Source of the DNA: Legionella_C sp048541585 | GTDB taxonomy: Bacteria; Pseudomonadota; Gammaproteobacteria; Legionellales; Legionellaceae | NCBI RefSeq assembly: GCF_048541585.1 | Contig: NZ_CP183303.1 | Location: 372,001-436,000 of the forward strand | DNA: 64,000 nucleotides | Direction: 5' to 3' | In this document: positions 8,745-18,357 of the stretch, piece by piece | Layout of the letters: each line of letters begins with the position of its first letter | Numbering within the stretch: position 1 is the stretch's first letter | Translations under genes and position numbers: made by a program | Notes under the pieces: model-generated | The model's database searches: none | What the model saw: the letters and a program-made list of their open reading frames with translations, nothing else | Told to the model about the DNA's origin: nothing

Positions 8745-9155
8745 GTGGAAGAGAGTCAACAATTAAAAGATGCTGGTTTAAAAATTACTATGCCTCGGTT
8801 AAAGGTATTACAAATCTTAGAACAATCAGCCGATCATCATCTAAGTGCTGAGGCTGTATATAAAAAATTGTTAGATATGGGTGAAGATGTAGGCTTAGCT
8901 ACTGTATATCGTGTTTTAACCCAATTTGAAGCCGCAGGTTTAGTATCTCGGCATAATTTTGAGGGTGGTTATTCAGTCTTTGAATTATCGCAAGGCGAGC
9001 ATCATGATCATCTAGTCTGTGTCAAGTGTGGAAAGGTTGAAGAATTTGTTGATGAAGTAATCGAGCAGCGACAACAATTAATCGCCAAACAAGCGCAATT
9101 TAAAATGACTGATCATGCACTAAATATTTATGGTCTATGTCCAAATTGTCAATAA
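8745..9155 (+). CDS. fur: Ferric uptake regulator Fur
   Basis: Iron-responsive repressor with Fe2+ as co-repressor. The 136-residue protein has the N-terminal winged helix including the recognition region GLATVYRVLTQFEAAGLV (residues 50-67), the metal site segment HHDHLVCVKCGK and a C-terminal CPNC. The structural zinc ligands Cys92, Cys95, Cys132 and Cys135 are all present. Translation begins with GTG, with TAGGAG about 7 bases upstream. It is divergent from bamE, as in many gammaproteobacteria. Confidence 0.97.
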   Translation: MEESQQLKDAGLKITMPRLKVLQILEQSADHHLSAEAVYKKLLDMGEDVGLATVYRVLTQFEAAGLVSRHNFEGGYSVFELSQGEHHDHLVCVKCGKVEEFVDEVIEQRQQLIAKQAQFKMTDHALNIYGLCPNCQ

Positions 9156-9262
9156 TTTGCGGCGCAATAAATTTATTTTGTGATCTGTAAATAAACCATT
9201 TGTTTAATTGATTTCAAGATTATGGTATGTTCTACAGGTTATATTTGTTTTAGGTCTTGTTT

Positions 9263-10633
9263 ATGTACTTAGGTCCTTTTTGGTGCGAGGAAAGAAAGCA
9301 TTGGTTACGTTTTAATATTCAAAAAAGTGGACAATGTGTTGCTGAAATTGCTTGGGCAACTGAAACTGGTGTTTGCTCAGCTTGGGTCGCTGTTGAAAGT
9401 GGATTTTGGATAGTGAATGCACAGTTAAATTTGAAGCAATCATTTCTTCAGGGTATAGCGGTTGAGGACTACTCCTTAAAAGAGGTTAAACAAGGCTTTT
9501 ATCTTAAAAATGGCATTCTTTACAGAACGAATTGGAACAGATCGCCTTACCTAAACCCGGACCAATTTGAAATCAGCCAATTAATTGCTGATATAAATTT
9601 TAAACGTATTTCTCCTGATCGTTTGGAAAATAATCCTTTTGTAGGTCCTAACCCTAAAACAAGTACGTTGTCTAGTGAAAAGCTACTTCCTAAGCTACCA
9701 CGTACACCAGAAATGCAAGCTATTCAACAAAAGCAATGGCAAGCTTGGCAAAAGTCTTCTATTCGCGCAACTCTGGTAAATAATATTAACCTTATAAGCG
9801 AATTACCCGAATTAAATGAAAAACTTAAAAGCCTACATAACGCGGAATCTATTCTATACAGCTATGGCGAAGCTAATTTATTTGAAATGCTTAATCCGGA
9901 ATTATTTTCTGATGTATATAGTTATTTAGCTACCTTAGAAACTGTTACAGATGAGAGAAGTCCTTTATATCAGTTACTGAAAAGCATTGCTGCCGAGACT
10001 GCATTTGATAGAGAAACAAACATTAACCCTAATAATAGCAATGCTGAAATAAGGAAATACTTATATAAAAGTAAATTAAGTTATTTATTGAATTTAATAG
10101 TAGCTGAGAGAGAAACATTATTAAAATTCTTTCATCTACCTATTACACCTTTAATTTACTCACTACCGGTGATGCCTTCTCAAAGCATACAATTTCATGA
10201 AAATGAAGTGATAAGTTCATCAAATCCTCTATCTATCAAGCCAGTACACGAGGAGCAACTAGTAATTGATAAAGCAATATTATCAGCAATAAAACAGGCT
10301 ACTATTAAAGCCGTTAATAATTATCGAGATTGGTATTTTAGCGAAGATAAAAGTCAGGTTAGAAAAGGTTTGTTTAGTCGATTGCGTCATGGTTTAAAAG
10401 GCCAGCAAAGGGCACTTGAATTAAATGATGAAATTCAAAGAACTACTAATAGTGCTGATGCTATCTTAAGCATTCTAAACTTTTTGTATCACCCTAAATG
10501 TAGGTATCAACGTCATTCATTTAGTACTTTTCTCTTAGAAGAGTTGCAAAAAATTCCTAATGAGAATTTACCTTGGAATGATCCAGTTGCAGATTTTGAA
10601 AATAATGAGTCTTCTCGTTTTTATTGTTGCTAA
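9263..10633 (+). CDS. Unknown 456-residue protein
   Basis: I do not recognise this family. An in-frame TTG at 9257 would add two residues; the ATG at 9263 fits better with an AGG box. The N-terminal half (YLGPFWCEERKHWLRF, several Trp residues) looks like a compact globular domain; residues 150-330 are mainly helical and charged, and a basic stretch, RKGLFSRLRHGLKGQQ, precedes a helical C-terminus. There is no signal peptide or membrane span. It lies between fur and a HerA-like ATPase, 110 bp before the latter. A Dot/Icm substrate is possible, but nothing specific shows it. Confidence 0.6.
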   Translation: MYLGPFWCEERKHWLRFNIQKSGQCVAEIAWATETGVCSAWVAVESGFWIVNAQLNLKQSFLQGIAVEDYSLKEVKQGFYLKNGILYRTNWNRSPYLNPDQFEISQLIADINFKRISPDRLENNPFVGPNPKTSTLSSEKLLPKLPRTPEMQAIQQKQWQAWQKSSIRATLVNNINLISELPELNEKLKSLHNAESILYSYGEANLFEMLNPELFSDVYSYLATLETVTDERSPLYQLLKSIAAETAFDRETNINPNNSNAEIRKYLYKSKLSYLLNLIVAERETLLKFFHLPITPLIYSLPVMPSQSIQFHENEVISSSNPLSIKPVHEEQLVIDKAILSAIKQATIKAVNNYRDWYFSEDKSQVRKGLFSRLRHGLKGQQRALELNDEIQRTTNSADAILSILNFLYHPKCRYQRHSFSTFLLEELQKIPNENLPWNDPVADFENNESSRFYCC

Positions 10634-10743
10634 GATAATTTATTAAATTTTTTTTTAATTACAATTTATAATAAAATTTTAGTAGGCGCGCTATTTTATA
10701 AAAGAAGATATATTATTACACTATTTTAGTAGCGCTAAGAATA

Positions 10744-12252
10744 ATGAACCTACATTCTATAAAAACATTACTAGACTTCTACCAAGCTAAGCAAAGCTCT
10801 ACTTTTTCTTTAGGTAATCTTTTGATTAACAATCAGGTTATCGCCGATGGCTCAATTAATTTATTATTTAAAAATCTTAATCGTCATGGATTAATTGCTG
10901 GTGCAACAGGCACTGGTAAAACTAAAACCATGCAGGTGTTATGTGAGCAATTATCGTTAGCCGGTATACCCTCATTTGTGATGGATATAAAAGGTGATAT
11001 ATCAGGATTAGCTATGTCGGCTGTAAGTAGTGATTTTCTAGCAAGTCGCAGCCAATTATTAAATGTTCCTTTAGAACCTAAAGCTTATCCAATTGAATTA
11101 TTCACTTTAAGTCAATCACTAGCTGGAATTCCTTTACGAACCACGCTAGTGGAGTTTGGCGCGCTATTGTTAGCTCGGCTTTTAGAACTTAATGAAACAC
11201 AAGCTAGCATTATTACCATTATTTTTGAATATGCCAAAGTAAATAATTTACCACTTATTTCTTTAGCTGATTTCAAAGCTATCTTAAATTTTACGCAAAC
11301 AGACTCTGCTCGGGCTGATTTTAAAGCCCAGTTTGGCAATATTGCCAGTACATCAATTAATATTATTTTGCGTAAGATTATTGAGCTTGAAGCACAAGGA
11401 ATACATCAGTTTTTTGCCAAGCCTGCATTTAAAATTGAAGATTTGTTACGCGTAAATGAGCAAGGCGAAGGGATAATTTCTATTTTGCGGTTAATGACAA
11501 TGCAAGAAAATCCTAAGTTATTTTCTACATTTATGATTAAGCTCTTAACCGATGTTTATCAAAAATTACCAGAAATTGGTGACCCAGTTAAGCCGAAGTT
11601 AGTTTTATTTATTGATGAGGCGCATCTAATTTTCAATGAAGCTAGCAAGACCTTATTACAACTATTAGAAACTACTGTAAAATTAATTCGTTCAAAAGGG
11701 GTGGGGATTATTTTTTGTACCCAAACACCTGATGATATTCCATCTAATATTTTAAGTCAGCTAGGTTTAAAAATTCAGCATTCCTTACGCGCATTTACAG
11801 CCAAAGATAGGCAAGCAATTAAGTTAATTGGACAAAATTTTCCACCTTCAGATTATTATAATGTGACTCAGTTACTTACTTCTCTCGGTATAGGTGAGGC
11901 GTTAATTACCGCTTTAGACGAGCGTGGTCAGCCAGCGCCAGTTGTGCATTGTATGATACGCCCGCCTATGTCGCGTATGGGACCATTAACCCCACAAGAA
12001 GCAGAATCAATTGTTGCGAAGTCTACTTTATTAGAACATTATCGAAAAATAACTATTACACCGACAGCTGCACAAATATTAAATAATAAAAAACAATCTG
12101 TAGCGGGTAAAGTAGGTCGAGCTAAATTAAAAAAAGAGCCACCAACCTTTATGACTACTTTAGGTAAAAGTAAGTTATTTCAACAAATAGTGCGACAAGT
12201 TTTCCGCGAATTAACTAAAGCATTTTTACGAGCAATGGGAATAAAGAAATAA
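10744..12252 (+). CDS. HerA/YjgR-type ATPase (DUF853)
   Basis: A 502-residue P-loop ATPase of the DUF853/YjgR family, related to HerA and FtsK-type hexameric translocases. Walker A is GATGTGKT at residues 53-60, followed by the typical FVMDIKGDISGLA segment. Walker B is LVLFIDEAHLIF at 287-297, and the sensor region IIFCTQTPDDIP follows. The C-terminus is basic. The physiological role of YjgR proteins is not established; DNA translocation is inferred from the fold. It converges with the amidohydrolase gene, and a shared terminator-like hairpin lies between them. Confidence 0.9.
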   Translation: MNLHSIKTLLDFYQAKQSSTFSLGNLLINNQVIADGSINLLFKNLNRHGLIAGATGTGKTKTMQVLCEQLSLAGIPSFVMDIKGDISGLAMSAVSSDFLASRSQLLNVPLEPKAYPIELFTLSQSLAGIPLRTTLVEFGALLLARLLELNETQASIITIIFEYAKVNNLPLISLADFKAILNFTQTDSARADFKAQFGNIASTSINIILRKIIELEAQGIHQFFAKPAFKIEDLLRVNEQGEGIISILRLMTMQENPKLFSTFMIKLLTDVYQKLPEIGDPVKPKLVLFIDEAHLIFNEASKTLLQLLETTVKLIRSKGVGIIFCTQTPDDIPSNILSQLGLKIQHSLRAFTAKDRQAIKLIGQNFPPSDYYNVTQLLTSLGIGEALITALDERGQPAPVVHCMIRPPMSRMGPLTPQEAESIVAKSTLLEHYRKITITPTAAQILNNKKQSVAGKVGRAKLKKEPPTFMTTLGKSKLFQQIVRQVFRELTKAFLRAMGIKK

Positions 12253-12272
12253 TCCTTAGCATAAAATTTTAT

Positions 12273-12305
12273 AGACTAGGCTGTATTTTTAGCCCTTAGT
12301 CTTTT
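12273..12305. terminator. Bidirectional terminator between convergent genes
   Basis: Stem AGACTAGGCT paired with AGCCCTTAGTCT (one bulged base), with an 8-base loop GTATTTTT, followed by TTTA on the plus strand and an A-rich stretch before it that reads as T-rich on the minus strand. It sits between the ends of the DUF853 ATPase gene and the amidohydrolase gene and overlaps the latter's last codons. Confidence 0.65.
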
Positions 12306-12997
12306 ATTAATAATTTTAAGGTACTAGCTATAACATTATTGAGCATAATTAATGTATTTTTTTGTCCTGTTAGACTTTGTTTACATTCTAATTCAAGCCC
12401 TAAGTAGTCAGCAGCCGTATACTTTTTCCTTAAACTTGTTGTAAAGCCATCACTGCTACCTCGGTAGGGGTAATTTAGTTTCGTCTTTAAGTGCTTAGCG
12501 TGTTGTCTTAATAACTGCTGCCAGCAGCGAGCAAGTTGTTGTTCAGCGGCACGTTTAGGATCATATAGTAAGCCAATATCAGTTGTTCTAACTGTTCCAT
12601 TTAAGTTTGGTGTAAAGCTATGTACAGATAAATGACAGACCTGATAGCCGTCTGCCATAGTTTCTTGAATTAATTGTTCAACTGTTTGGCGATAAGGCAA
12701 GTAGTAGTGCTGAATTAAATACTCTTTTTCTGTAATTGAAAATTGGCTAGATACTTCAGAAAAACATGCTTTGTGCTTGAGGCTACGATTACAATCAATT
12801 AATAAACGGCTAACTGTGGCACAAATTAACGGATAAGCAAGTGTTTGGTTTAAATGGTTAGCCACTTCTAAGGCGCCAATATCGTAGCCCCTATGCGTAG
12901 TTAATAATTGCTTATAATCCTTAAAGTGATAACTATAACTACTTGGGATAGTATTGACTGCATGTTCACAGCTTAAAATAACTCTTATAGGTTTCAC
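12296..12997 (-). CDS. N-formylglutamate amidohydrolase-like hydrolase
   Basis: A 233-residue member of the N-formylglutamate amidohydrolase (HutG/FGase) family, zinc-dependent amidases of acylated amino acids. Conserved signatures are SCEHA (residues 9-13), HRGYDIGA (35-42), DCNRS (68-72) and a later HLSVHSF. It is the last gene of a four-gene set and overlaps the preceding GCS2-type ligase by 4 bases. No histidine-degradation (hut) gene is nearby, so a role in removing or trimming a glutamate-like amide made by the two neighbouring ligases is more likely than histidine catabolism; this is inference. Confidence 0.88.
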   Translation of the reverse strand: MKPIRVILSCEHAVNTIPSSYSYHFKDYKQLLTTHRGYDIGALEVANHLNQTLAYPLICATVSRLLIDCNRSLKHKACFSEVSSQFSITEKEYLIQHYYLPYRQTVEQLIQETMADGYQVCHLSVHSFTPNLNGTVRTTDIGLLYDPKRAAEQQLARCWQQLLRQHAKHLKTKLNYPYRGSSDGFTTSLRKKYTAADYLGLELECKQSLTGQKNTLIMLNNVIASTLKLLIKD

Positions 12998-14217
12998 GCT
13001 GGATTAAATTGTTGATTTGTTAATAAACAATGACTAAGTTGACGATAAATACTTAAGAGAATATTTTGGCTTATATTTAGCCCGCTCGCTTTTAATAAAC
13101 GCTCGCTTAAATTACCTTGACTTAAAATATATTCTAAAGCACGTTGGCTGGCATTATCTAAATGACTACTAACTTGCTCTATAAGTTGCGACCATATCTG
13201 CCTGCAATTTTTTAGAGAGTCATTTAATTGCCATTGCTTAAATAATTCTTTATCTTCAACGATTACATTAAATCCATTGACTCTAGTTTTATCATAAAGT
13301 GTTTTTAAACGTTCGGTAGGATAAGGGTTTTCTAAAAAATAAGTGGAGCTTTCAATCCAATTTTTAAGGATATAGAAAATTGCTTTCGCAATAGCAATAT
13401 CGGCAGTTACACACTCTTGTGAATCCAGAATACGAATTTCGATCGCTTTTGGACCAAATTTAGGAATAGCTGCTCGAGAATTTAACCATTCATATTGCAA
13501 AATACCTTGTGGGTCATAAGGCTTAATGGCTTTATACATAGGTTGTAGTACTTTTTGTTGATAATCAGCTTCTGTACTTATGAATTCTGGAATAATATTG
13601 CCACTAATAGAAGGAATTCTGCCTTGATTGCTACCATAAAAATCTAAACGAGTATCTATAATTCCGGTTGCGCGTCCTTCTAGAAAAGGTGTGCTTGCGG
13701 CAAGAGCGGGTAGTAAGGGTAATAATAAGCGGATGGCATTATGCAGTTGATTAAATTCAGCATCATCAGCAAAAGGCAAATTAATATGCATGCTTTGTAG
13801 ATTTGCCCAGCCATGACCTTCGCAATTAAAAATAGTATCAAATTGTTGATAAAGCTCTTTTTTATCATGCGGCCAACGTTTAGTTTCTTTAAAAGGATTC
13901 ATCCAAGGATGGGCGCCAGTAGGTAATAATTGCAGTTGGTGCTTGGCTAATACCTGATTAATCTTTTCAATGGCTTGTTGAAAATAATCAACTAAAGGAT
14001 TAGAGATTGGACGAGGGCCATTATTTTTTAATTCCAGAACATGTAAAACTAATTCATTACTGACCGCAATATCGCCTAAGCTAACTTCATTGACTAGTTT
14101 TCCGGCAAGCTCCTGCAAAATTAAGTCACTTTTAGCTTCAATATTTAGTGACATCTTATCAACTAACATGTATTCAATTTCGATACCTATTACAGAGAAA
14201 AGAGAATAATTAGACAT
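12994..14217 (-). CDS. GCS2-type carboxylate-amine ligase (glutamate-cysteine ligase-like)
   Basis: A 407-residue enzyme of the GCS2/YbdK family, which makes a gamma-glutamyl amide bond using ATP. The entry signature GIEIEYMLVD (11-20), the acidic SLGDIAVSNELVLHVLEL segment, HINLPFADD, and AIEIRILDSQECVT near residue 270 are all family features. The ATG at 14217 has an AGGAAG box and matches the conserved start; an upstream in-frame start at 14253 would lie deeper in the ligase gene. It overlaps the ATP-grasp gene by 8 bases and the amidohydrolase gene by 4, so translation is coupled. The true amine acceptor is unknown; it may not be cysteine. Confidence 0.88.
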   Translation of the reverse strand: MSNYSLFSVIGIEIEYMLVDKMSLNIEAKSDLILQELAGKLVNEVSLGDIAVSNELVLHVLELKNNGPRPISNPLVDYFQQAIEKINQVLAKHQLQLLPTGAHPWMNPFKETKRWPHDKKELYQQFDTIFNCEGHGWANLQSMHINLPFADDAEFNQLHNAIRLLLPLLPALAASTPFLEGRATGIIDTRLDFYGSNQGRIPSISGNIIPEFISTEADYQQKVLQPMYKAIKPYDPQGILQYEWLNSRAAIPKFGPKAIEIRILDSQECVTADIAIAKAIFYILKNWIESSTYFLENPYPTERLKTLYDKTRVNGFNVIVEDKELFKQWQLNDSLKNCRQIWSQLIEQVSSHLDNASQRALEYILSQGNLSERLLKASGLNISQNILLSIYRQLSHCLLTNQQFNPA

Positions 14218-15667
14218 AACCGTGCTTCCTGCGAATCCGTTGAAGAAAAACATTCATAATCTGTTGATAAAGTGCATCACCTAGTATTTTATCTTCCCAA
14301 CCGTAATCGATATTAGGGTTGTCATTAACTTCAATAACATAATGTTTATCGCCGTAGCTTTTCATGTCAACCCCATACAATCCATCACCAATTAAGCGGG
14401 TTACTTTTAAGGCAGTTTTAATAATTGCTTCAGGAACTTCGTGAATAGGTACTGATTCAATTTTACCTTCTCGCGTTTCTTTAGTTGCTTCTTCCCAATT
14501 ATAAATCTGCCAATGATTCTTAGCCATGTAGTAACGGCAGGCAAAAATTGGACGATTATCAAGGATACCGATACGCCAATCAAATTCTGTTGGAATAAAG
14601 GGTTGAATTAACACTAAGTCTGAAGTTTTAAAAAATTGTGATAATGATTTTTGCAGCGATTTATTATCTTCAATTTTAATAACACCATGTGAAAAAGCGC
14701 CATCAGGCTTTTTTAATACACAAGGAAATTCAATTTCTGGTACCTCTTTATCGTATTTGCTTAAAAAAAGTGTTTCAGGCGTTAAAATTTGATGACTGCG
14801 CATTAATTCAGCCAAATAGACTTTATTACTACACTTAACAATTGACTGCGGATCATCAATAACTACCAAGTTTTGTTGATGAGCATATCTGGCCATACGA
14901 TAAGTATAATGATTGACAGCGGTGGTCGCGCGAATAAATAAGGCATCATATTCAGCAAGGGATTTATTATCACTTTTTTCAATAAAGTCGACATTCAAAC
15001 CCATGTCCTCACCAATATGAGCAAAGAAATCCAATGCTTTTTTATTAGATGGTGCATTAGTTTCAGTCGGGTCAATTAAAATAGCTAAATCATGATAACG
15101 TTGTTTTTTACGCCATTGATGAAAACGTTTTTTAGATAAATAACTTTCTGCTGCTTGTTTTAAAAAATCCATGTGATGAGTGGGTACATCGGTTATCGAT
15201 AAGGCTTGGAGATTTTTTATCCGCCACTGCCTTTTTCGCTCCAGTGTAAAGCGAAGTAGAGGGAGGGGAAAAAGACCATGTAATTTCTTAGCCAGTAAGG
15301 CATGACGTTTAGCCATATTTTGGCCAAAGTAAAGGCTAAAAACAAATTCATCTGTTTTAATATCATGAAGGCTATGTTCAATTTCTTCATCTATTTCTTG
15401 TGAAATTAACTTAGACAAGCTGGTACTTAGCACATCTTGAATACTATCTACTGAGGGAATAACTTTATGATCACGAGCATGGGCTAAGAGTGAAGCATAG
15501 TAACCAATACTCTGATGATGATAGGATTGGCAAAGATTAATAACGCGCATTGCTTTACTTTGCGTGTATTCCTCTTTAGAGAGATAATCTCTTGCATGAA
15601 CGATTGTTGCAAGGTGGCTTAAGAACTCCCAACTGGGAGGCTCATCAGTTACGATTATCGTTTGCAT
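14210..15667 (-). CDS. RimK-like ATP-grasp ligase with RLAN N-terminal domain
   Basis: A 485-residue protein with two parts: residues 1-160 look like the RimK-like ATP-grasp N-terminal (RLAN) domain, and residues about 190-480 form pre-ATP-grasp and ATP-grasp domains. Visible are the nucleotide-contact segment FPCVLKKPDGAFSHGV (314-329), DWRIGILDNRPIFACRYYM, and the metal-binding end EVNDNPN (446-452). RimK-type enzymes ligate amino acids such as glutamate to peptides, proteins or cofactors. The acceptor here is unknown. It overlaps the C39-like gene by 23 bases and the GCS2 gene by 8, making a tightly packed cluster. Confidence 0.88.
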   Translation of the reverse strand: MQTIIVTDEPPSWEFLSHLATIVHARDYLSKEEYTQSKAMRVINLCQSYHHQSIGYYASLLAHARDHKVIPSVDSIQDVLSTSLSKLISQEIDEEIEHSLHDIKTDEFVFSLYFGQNMAKRHALLAKKLHGLFPLPLLRFTLERKRQWRIKNLQALSITDVPTHHMDFLKQAAESYLSKKRFHQWRKKQRYHDLAILIDPTETNAPSNKKALDFFAHIGEDMGLNVDFIEKSDNKSLAEYDALFIRATTAVNHYTYRMARYAHQQNLVVIDDPQSIVKCSNKVYLAELMRSHQILTPETLFLSKYDKEVPEIEFPCVLKKPDGAFSHGVIKIEDNKSLQKSLSQFFKTSDLVLIQPFIPTEFDWRIGILDNRPIFACRYYMAKNHWQIYNWEEATKETREGKIESVPIHEVPEAIIKTALKVTRLIGDGLYGVDMKSYGDKHYVIEVNDNPNIDYGWEDKILGDALYQQIMNVFLQRIRRKHGYV

Positions 15668-16403
15668 CCATCACCCCCTTAGGTTGAATAATCAATAAGT
15701 TAGCGTCATAAGTTAAGACACCCAACATGATTGCATTAATTAATCTACTACTATTTACTTTATAATAATTATCCTGTGATAGCGGATTTTCTCGATGAGG
15801 ATCAGCAACAATAATTAATTTCTGTGATTCATCAAAGCCGCATAACACAACAAAATGGCCGGCAGGGGTACCACGAATATCATCATAAAGCCCTTGGCCA
15901 TCTTTAGTATAAATTTCTCGTGCACTTCGATATAGATAAGTGGCACTTAAACCGGTTAGGATAGGAATTTGTTGATTGAAATAGTTTTTTAACAGTTGCA
16001 CACTTAGTGTTTTAAAACGTATTTGGCCACCTAAATTAATATAATCTAAATAAGAATGGCTTGCTTGTAGGAAACGTTTTGTTTTTTTGTATTTCATTTG
16101 TGTTTTAAGTTTGCGAGTTAGAAATGCCGGGCAGGCGGTACCATTATTCTCAAACCAAGTAGGATCGAAAACATTTAAATTATTGACATATAAAATAGTA
16201 TCAAAACCTTGTAATAAGGCATGCTTGCCTAGCATTGATGCTAAAGTACCTCCCGAAATTGCACGCTCAACAGTATTAACAATCTGTTCTAAGGACAATT
16301 CTAAATTATAATAACGATAAATTGCATGTAAGCTAGTAGGACCGCATGTTTCATCATCAGGTTGGGTATAGATTGTTAAATCAATCATAGCTGCTTTAAA
16401 CAA
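15645..16403 (-). CDS. C39-like papain-fold peptidase
   Basis: A 252-residue cysteine-peptidase-like protein of the C39 family. The catalytic residues can be read: Cys20 in DETCGPTSL, His183 in AGHFVVLCGF and Asp201 in VADPHREN. C39 enzymes usually cut leader peptides after a double glycine, but stand-alone forms like this have diverse or unknown substrates. A start at 16388 (MIDLTIY) is equally possible. No signal peptide. It is the first gene of the four-gene ligase set and overlaps the ATP-grasp gene by 23 bases. Confidence 0.85.
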   Translation of the reverse strand: MFKAAMIDLTIYTQPDDETCGPTSLHAIYRYYNLELSLEQIVNTVERAISGGTLASMLGKHALLQGFDTILYVNNLNVFDPTWFENNGTACPAFLTRKLKTQMKYKKTKRFLQASHSYLDYINLGGQIRFKTLSVQLLKNYFNQQIPILTGLSATYLYRSAREIYTKDGQGLYDDIRGTPAGHFVVLCGFDESQKLIIVADPHRENPLSQDNYYKVNSSRLINAIMLGVLTYDANLLIIQPKGVMDANDNRN

Positions 16404-16486
16404 TTCCCTTACTTAATTTATTAACGTTAGACTTAACACTTGCTGTTGTCAAATAATGATTACTTTACAAACACTTGGCTTTTAAT

Positions 16487-17836
16487 TTAAATTTTTTCTA
16501 CTAAGTAATATATTAAATGTATAACAAAAGTTAACATTGGAACAAATAATCCAAAGGATAAGATAAGCATAGCAGGAAATGATAGATAATTCTTTTCTAT
16601 AGGATTTGTTGTGAAGCTATTGTTTCTATTAACAAAGGTAGGTTTACTTAAAAGAAAGGCTAGTAATAATAAACTATAAAAATAAATTGAGTAGCCAATG
16701 GTTCTACAAAAGTAGGTTAAAGTTATGTCTTGAGTAGACGAATAACCTAGAGGAAAATTTGCTAAAAACAAAGCGATTAACCATAAATAAATATAAAATT
16801 TGTTAGCTAATTTCTCCTTATTAAGCGCTTTAAATAGATTGATAAGTGGCATTATTAACAATGGAAAATAATAAAGCCAACCTAAGGGACTTAAAACCAG
16901 CATCATTACTAATGTTAAACAAAAAGGACGCTGATTATCGAATTTTTGCAAGTAATTAAGTTTTTTAATATACCAAACTAATGCTCCTACAAAGATAGTC
17001 CAATAAAGTAAATAGAATAACCACAAACTTGGATTTCTATCTTGTGGGTTAATTAAAAAGCGAAATAGAAAACCATAAATTGACGCGTTCCACAAATCAC
17101 CATACCAAAGAACACGCTTTAAAATTGTAAAATAAACATAATAGATATGATTGCCATAAGTTAGTATTGGTATTAGATATGCAATCAAGAAAGTAATAAA
17201 CATGACTCCTAAAACTCGATAGCGCTTTTGTTGACAGGCAAAAATAAATAATAAAGCAGGAAAGAGTTTAAGTGAGATTATAATTCCCCATAAAATACCA
17301 GCTACATAGTCTTTTTTTTGTAGGTAAAAATAATAACCAACGAAAATAAAAAACATTAATAAACCACCTACTTGCGCAATAACAGTACTGGCAATGGTTG
17401 GATAAAATGCAAGATAAATAAATAATAAAAAAGGCCAATAACGTTTAAAAAAAGCTGGGCTAACAGATACTTTAAAACCAAAATAAGCACCGATTAATCC
17501 TAAAATAAAAATTATTAGAGACCACACGATGACTGCTACCCTATAATCTAGAAGCGCTAGTAGCTGTATAATCTCAAGAAAAAAGGGAGGATTTAGATTA
17601 ATTGGTAACTTTGCATCAGCAGATAAGAAGGTGCCAATTAATATTTTATAGGGGTCTGAATGCTGATAATAAGCCAATGCTGAAGCATAAAATGAAGCAA
17701 AATCCAACCGTAAATCTAACTTAAATAAAAAGTAAAAAAGAAGTATATAGGTTAGCAGAACTGAAAAAATAAATAGTTTAAACCATTTATAATTTACTTG
17801 TTTTGCTAATTTCGTTTTACTCAAAATTATATCCAT
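16487..17836 (-). CDS. GT87/DUF2029 family membrane glycosyltransferase
   Basis: A 449-residue multispan membrane protein with about 10-12 hydrophobic helices. The family features of GT87 (DUF2029) polyprenyl-phosphate-sugar-dependent transferases are visible: RLDFASFYASA near residues 43-53 with the catalytic-type acidic residue after TM1, and NLNPPFF near residues 80-86. It is expected to move a sugar from a lipid carrier to an acceptor on the periplasmic side; the acceptor is unknown. It starts 15 bp after the hotdog gene and ends 83 bp before the C39-like gene, so the whole run from the BON gene to the amidohydrolase may be one transcript. Confidence 0.82.
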   Translation of the reverse strand: MDIILSKTKLAKQVNYKWFKLFIFSVLLTYILLFYFLFKLDLRLDFASFYASALAYYQHSDPYKILIGTFLSADAKLPINLNPPFFLEIIQLLALLDYRVAVIVWSLIIFILGLIGAYFGFKVSVSPAFFKRYWPFLLFIYLAFYPTIASTVIAQVGGLLMFFIFVGYYFYLQKKDYVAGILWGIIISLKLFPALLFIFACQQKRYRVLGVMFITFLIAYLIPILTYGNHIYYVYFTILKRVLWYGDLWNASIYGFLFRFLINPQDRNPSLWLFYLLYWTIFVGALVWYIKKLNYLQKFDNQRPFCLTLVMMLVLSPLGWLYYFPLLIMPLINLFKALNKEKLANKFYIYLWLIALFLANFPLGYSSTQDITLTYFCRTIGYSIYFYSLLLLAFLLSKPTFVNRNNSFTTNPIEKNYLSFPAMLILSFGLFVPMLTFVIHLIYYLVEKI

Positions 17837-17851
17837 AATGAAAATAGAGAC

Positions 17852-18328
17852 TTATTTTGTAAGCACTTTTATCGATAATTCCAGCTTAAAGTCGGCTATA
17901 AGTTCAGGGTTATGAGGATAATGAGTAAAGGCTTGTATTGGTATAAAATTATTAATACGTTCTTTAGTTTGCAGCGACTTTATAAGCATATCTTTAACAC
18001 TGTCGCCCTTGTAGCAAATAAAATAAACAGCGGACTCAGGTCGTTTGATAAATTTTGCTTCAAATGATTTAAAAACAAGCGATATTTTTTCTTTCATCTG
18101 ATTTGCGTAATAAAAGCCGTATAAACCACCGGCTAAATCTGCACCAACTGCTAAAGCGCCAAAATACATTGAGTTTAAATGATTTTTACTACGCCGCATT
18201 AAAGGTAATTTAATAACTAATTTTTGATCATTAATTTCAATAATTTTAGGTTTTAAGTAACCAATTAAAGGCACTTTAAAACGGCCAAAATACCAAAGAA
18301 AGAATTTAAAACGAGTTAAAATAGACAT
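17852..18328 (-). CDS. DUF4442 hotdog-fold protein
   Basis: A 158-residue protein with the hotdog fold typical of PaaI/YiiD-like thioesterases. The segment NHLNSMYFGALAVGADLAGG (residues 50-69) fits the hotdog central helix motif, with Asn-His at its start. It probably binds or hydrolyses an acyl-thioester, but DUF4442 members have no settled function. No signal peptide. It lies 29 bp after the BON gene and 15 bp before the GT87 gene on the same strand. Confidence 0.78.
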   Translation of the reverse strand: MSILTRFKFFLWYFGRFKVPLIGYLKPKIIEINDQKLVIKLPLMRRSKNHLNSMYFGALAVGADLAGGLYGFYYANQMKEKISLVFKSFEAKFIKRPESAVYFICYKGDSVKDMLIKSLQTKERINNFIPIQAFTHYPHNPELIADFKLELSIKVLTK

Positions 18329-18357
18329 GAAACAATATCCTTTTGTAAATAGAGAAA

